Shown in pieces: positions 60,166-64,000 of a DNA stretch of 64,000 nt; position 1 is the stretch's first letter, and each line of letters opens with the position of its first letter. The stretch spans positions 3,782,001 through 3,846,000 of the forward strand of contig JANTQA010000026.1 in assembly GCA_027625915.1 (NCBI GenBank), written 5' to 3'. Source of the stretch: Anaeramoeba flamelloides. Its lineage: Eukaryota; Metamonada; Anaeramoebidae. A program made the position numbers and the translations under genes. The notes beneath the pieces were generated by a model, which was not told where the DNA came from, searched no databases, and saw only the letters and a program-made list of their open reading frames with translations.

Positions 60166-63100
60166 ATGTTTTCAGAGAATGAAAAAGAAAATGAAACAAT
60201 TTTTGATCCAACAATACAAGAAACAATCAAGACACTTTATAGGAAATTCACTTTCTTATACAAACAGAAATCTGGGCACAACCTTTCTCGTTTTAAGATA
60301 AAAAGGAAAGTTTCAAAGGAATTTGAAGGGAAAGATAATGTTGGACTTGAAAAAATTATTCACAAGTTTATTCATTGTGACCAAGACGCTTCACTTTTAT
60401 TATTAACTCCGATTGGCGTTGGTAGGTCTTATCTGTTAAGGGAAATATGCAAACAATATTGGGATGATTTTTTGCAACGTTACAATAACCTCCACAAAAA
60501 AACAATGAGATCATTGGAAAAAGGAAACAAAAACGAAATGGAAAAAGAAATGGAAATCAAAAAAGAAGATGAAATTGAAAAAAAACAACTGAAGGGCAAT
60601 AGTTTGTCTTTAATAAGCCAAGATTATTTAGATCGAGAAATTGAAATTGAAATTAAAAAAGAAGAGGAAAAAGAAAAGATCCAAGAAGAAGGAAAAGAAG
60701 AAAGACATTCAAAAAAATTATTGTTACCGATCTACCTTTCATTAAACGACTTGTTTCCAAATAGCGAAGAAATCAAACTTTGGCAAACCAAGGAAAAATA
60801 TCACAAAAAAAAAGACATGAACCAAGATCCCAACCAAAAATTGAAAAAAAAAATTGATCCTATTGGGATTACGTTAATTAATTTGTTGTTGAACAGCTAT
60901 GGAATCAAATTGTGTCAAAACGATCTGTGTAATTATTTTGATTTTTTAATTGTTCTTAATTCCTATGACGATTTCTTTGTCGAATTACAATATTGCTACC
61001 CAAATTTTTGGATTGACAACCAATTACAAAACTATGATTCAAACAATAAATTAATAACTTCTTGTTTAGTCGATTTTTTATTTGGTGATACCGATTATGT
61101 CTCACACTCATCACTAGACAGCATTTTCTATCCAAATCAACGCAAAAACTGGATACCTAAAACCAGATTTCAAAAATATTTTTTACAACCATTTCAGAAA
61201 AAACAGATTTTTTCGATTCTCGAAAAAGTTTCGAGGGAAAAAAAATTAAAGAACTTAAAAGAGTTTGTTGCATCAATTCCAGGACTATTAAAAATATTGC
61301 ATTACCCAAGATTTTTTAGTTGTAGCTTGCCAATAATTATTAGGCAATACATTAAATTCAATTCTTTGTTTGTTAATAATAAATTTAATCAAAAAAAACA
61401 CGGTAATGACAATAAAAATAAAGATAAAAATAAAGATAAAAATAAAATTATACTAAAAATGAAAAATAGAAAATCACAAAATAAAATCAACGATTTTTAT
61501 AATGATCAAAACGAAAATGAAAATGAAAATGAAATTGTATTGAAATTTTTAAACATCAGAAACAAAATTTGGGGGAATTTAATTAATTATAATTTGAATA
61601 CATTCATTGAAAAAGTGATCATAAAATATCCAAATCTTAATATTCAGAAAATGAGAAAATATTTTCAAATATATACAACCAACTTAACGAAAAACATTTC
61701 ACAGCAAAATAGCAAAATGGAATGGATTCTGTATCGAGACGATACGCTGGATTGGCGTTTATTTTTACCAAAAAATGAAAAATTAAAAAAAGATTTAGGG
61801 TGGGATGAGTATCAAAAAATTTTTGCCAATAATGTAGATTTGTTAATACAAATAAGAACGCGTTGCTTTTTATTTCCCAAATATTTTAAAAAAACAAATG
61901 AAAAAATTATTATTATTTATAAATTTTTACAAAATTCATTTTTTGAATATTTTTTAAATTCATTAATATTTGAAAAATCGTTATTATTTCGATCAAATTA
62001 TAAATTTAATAAAATTTTTATTTCAATCAAGAATAAAAATAAAACCAACAAGAATGAGATCAAATATGATTATTACAATGATAACAACGATAACATTAAT
62101 AACAACGATGTCAATGATAACGAAGAGAAAAAAACCAAATTAAAATATATTTCACTTAATGAAAAATATTTTATTTCAATTTCAAATTCATTATATTATA
62201 AATTATTAGTTGAGGAAATAAATAAAGATAATCAATTAAAAATGGTTTTATTAAAAATAATCCGATTTTCAAAATATAATCCATTTTTTCAAATAGCTGC
62301 TTCAAATTCGATTACTTTATTAAATTTATCCCGAATGAATTTCTCTGGAATGGATTTTTCAGGGGTTAGGATACCATATGCAAATTTAAGTAAAGGGCTG
62401 TTCCATTTTACAGATTTTTCTTATGCCGATTTATCCTATGTCAATTTAAATCAAGCACACTTACAAAATGCAAATTTTTCAAATTCGTGTATGCGTAATA
62501 TTAAATTGGGGCAAGAGCCAAGTTACAAAATTGATTATGATGATAAAAAGCATTCTACCGGATTGGTTAAAGTATTGACAACTCTAGATCAAAGATACTC
62601 AATCGGATGTGACCTGATAAGGAATGTTTATATGTGGGACTTTGTCTCAAAGAGATTTTTAGATGCCAAGGACAGCCCATATAAAAATGATCAAAAGAGT
62701 TTTCAAACATTTTCAAATAACAATTTACCCTCGATTTGTGTATCTCCCAATTCAAAAAGGTTTGCAGTTTGCCTATTAGATTTAATTTATGTATATGCAA
62801 TACCAACATTAAAAATCATTGACACATGTGCATACAAAGAAATAGCAAAGAAAAATTATACAATTAAGGAATTTTATTTTAATTCTTATAACCAATTATG
62901 CTTAATATTCTTCAATCCAATGAAATTAAAAATAATGACATATAATAATATGAATTTAAATTACCGAGTATTAAATTGTGATCAACTTCAATCTTTAAAT
63001 AAAAAAAAATTGATAATTAACAAGATCCAATTTAAAATTATTCCAAAAAAGAAGACTAGTGCAGAATATTTATTAGTTTTTATACCATTAAATAGAAACA

Positions 63101-63368
63101 ACAATGAGAGAAAACCGGAAATATTAAAGAAAAAAAAAACTTTTTATCGATTAAAATTAAATAAAAAAAAAATCAAACCAAATCAAAAGGAAAAAGTGAA
63201 TGAAAAATTAAGTAAAAAAGAGAAGAAATGGGGAGAAACGGACATGGAGAATAAGAATAAGAATAAGAATAATAAAAATAAAAATAAGGTTAATAAAACG
63301 AAAGTTAAAAATAATAATAAATACAATAAAAATAAAAATAATAATAATAATAACATTAATAGGAATAC

Positions 63369-63405
<37 letters not shown>

Positions 63406-64000
63406 AATAATAATAATGATAAAGATACGAAGAGGTATGTAAAAAATGGAAAAGAAAAAAAAGGAAGAAATGAAAAGGAAAAAAAACGAAAGATAAAATT
63501 AAAAAAATATATAGAATCCGAAGAAGAAAATGAGGATGAAACAACAAAAGAGACCAAAGAAAAAAAACACAGAACTAATAACTTTGACCAAATGAATCAT
63601 ACAAAAAATGCTTCTAGTGTTCCAAAGGATTATTACCTAAACGAAGAACCAGATTTGCAAAGTCAAAATGGGAATATTTATCTATTTTCAATCAAAAAAA
63701 AAAAAATAATTTTTAATACGAAATGTACAGGAATTTATACTATTAATTTACATTTAAAGAAATTTGTTTATTTTGTCAATGATCCTTTACCTAAAAGCCA
63801 TTTAAAAATAGTAAATTACAAAAACAAGGATCAAACGTATGAAAAAATATATCTGAATGAAAAAATTAATTCAATTGAACTAAATAATAAAAATCAATTA
63901 GCCATTGCCACGACACAACAGAATATTAAAATATACAATTTGGTCAACAAAAGATGTGAGATCATTATTAACACCTTCTCTGATCTTATAAATAATTATA
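60166..64000 (+). CDS. NACHT-like STAND protein with pentapeptide and WD40-like repeats (3' partial)
   Basis: One uninterrupted frame of 1278 codons from ATG 60166, open at the window edge. Layout matches the NACHT-pentapeptide-WD40 family. Residues about 75-100 are the P-loop region (LLLLTPIGVGRSYLLREI). Residues 259-270 form the Walker B region (LIVLNSYDDFF), followed by TSCLVDFLFGDTDY, FQKYFLQPFQKKQIFSILEK and VASIPGLLKILHYPRFFS, all in family order. Residues about 713-790 are pentapeptide repeats (LNLSRMNFSGMDFSG, ANLSKG, ADLSYVNL, ANFSNS), leading directly into WD40-like blades from about 798 (SIGCDLIRNVYMWDF). A Lys/Asn-rich insert (about 985-1158, with an AAC run) interrupts the propeller. 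The P-loop Lys is Arg, the Walker B Asp is Asn and the sensor Arg is Leu, so ATP hydrolysis is doubtful. Such proteins act as scaffolds or immune-type sensors elsewhere; the role here is unknown. Confidence 0.82.

Noticed and set aside
63183-63557. Minus-strand Leu/Phe-rich frame of 124 residues
   Set aside because: Antisense of the Lys/Asn-rich insert of the NACHT-like gene.

Overview
The window reads as nuclear DNA of a very AT-rich unicellular eukaryote with a large, gene-poor, transposon-rich genome. Genes have GT-AG introns and use the standard stop codons. Lys/Asn-rich low-complexity tracts are built on hexamer and trinucleotide repeats. Long A/T homopolymers are everywhere, and genes lie 5-10 kb apart. 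Recognisable genes (Vps34, ORC3, Mei2-like, OST4) confirm a eukaryote. The style fits an amoeboid or flagellate protist (an Anaeramoeba-like metamonad is one possibility), but the species cannot be fixed from the sequence alone.

Layout. 1-6507 (-): a secreted or surface giant protein with a spliced signal peptide, six VVW-type repeats and about 15 cadherin-like (Cadg/He_PIG) modules carrying paired cysteines; it runs off the left edge and changes frame four times. 6.5-14.4 kb: intergenic DNA with transposon relics, including an element holding two others. 14706-24178 (-): a class III PI 3-kinase (Vps34) in four visible exons, with a 6.6-kb first visible intron packed with miniature transposons and an 11-nt last exon. 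24.2-33.7 kb: mostly empty, with two unassigned candidate exons near 27.7-28.6 kb. 33747-36092 (+): origin recognition complex subunit 3, complete to its C-terminus but crossing four frame changes. 36-43.7 kb: decayed LINE copies with miniature elements inserted in them. 43766-45240 (-): a Mei2-like double-RRM protein. 49-50.3 kb: an unexplained block with TATCG-rich inverted ends. 51127-51237 (+): a 36-residue OST4-like subunit of oligosaccharyltransferase. 52.4-54.6 kb: LINE and palindrome debris. 60166-64000 (+): the start of a large NACHT-like / pentapeptide / WD40-like protein, open to the right edge.

The genes form no pathway cluster: they are ordinary housekeeping functions (endosomal PI3P synthesis, replication origin licensing, N-glycosylation, RNA binding) plus two lineage-type expanded proteins (adhesion-like and STAND-like). 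The most structured non-genic content is a set of TA-flanked miniature inverted-repeat transposons of at least five families, several with identifiable empty sites in paralogous repeats, and a separate class of 60-75 bp near-perfect hairpins arranged in arrays.
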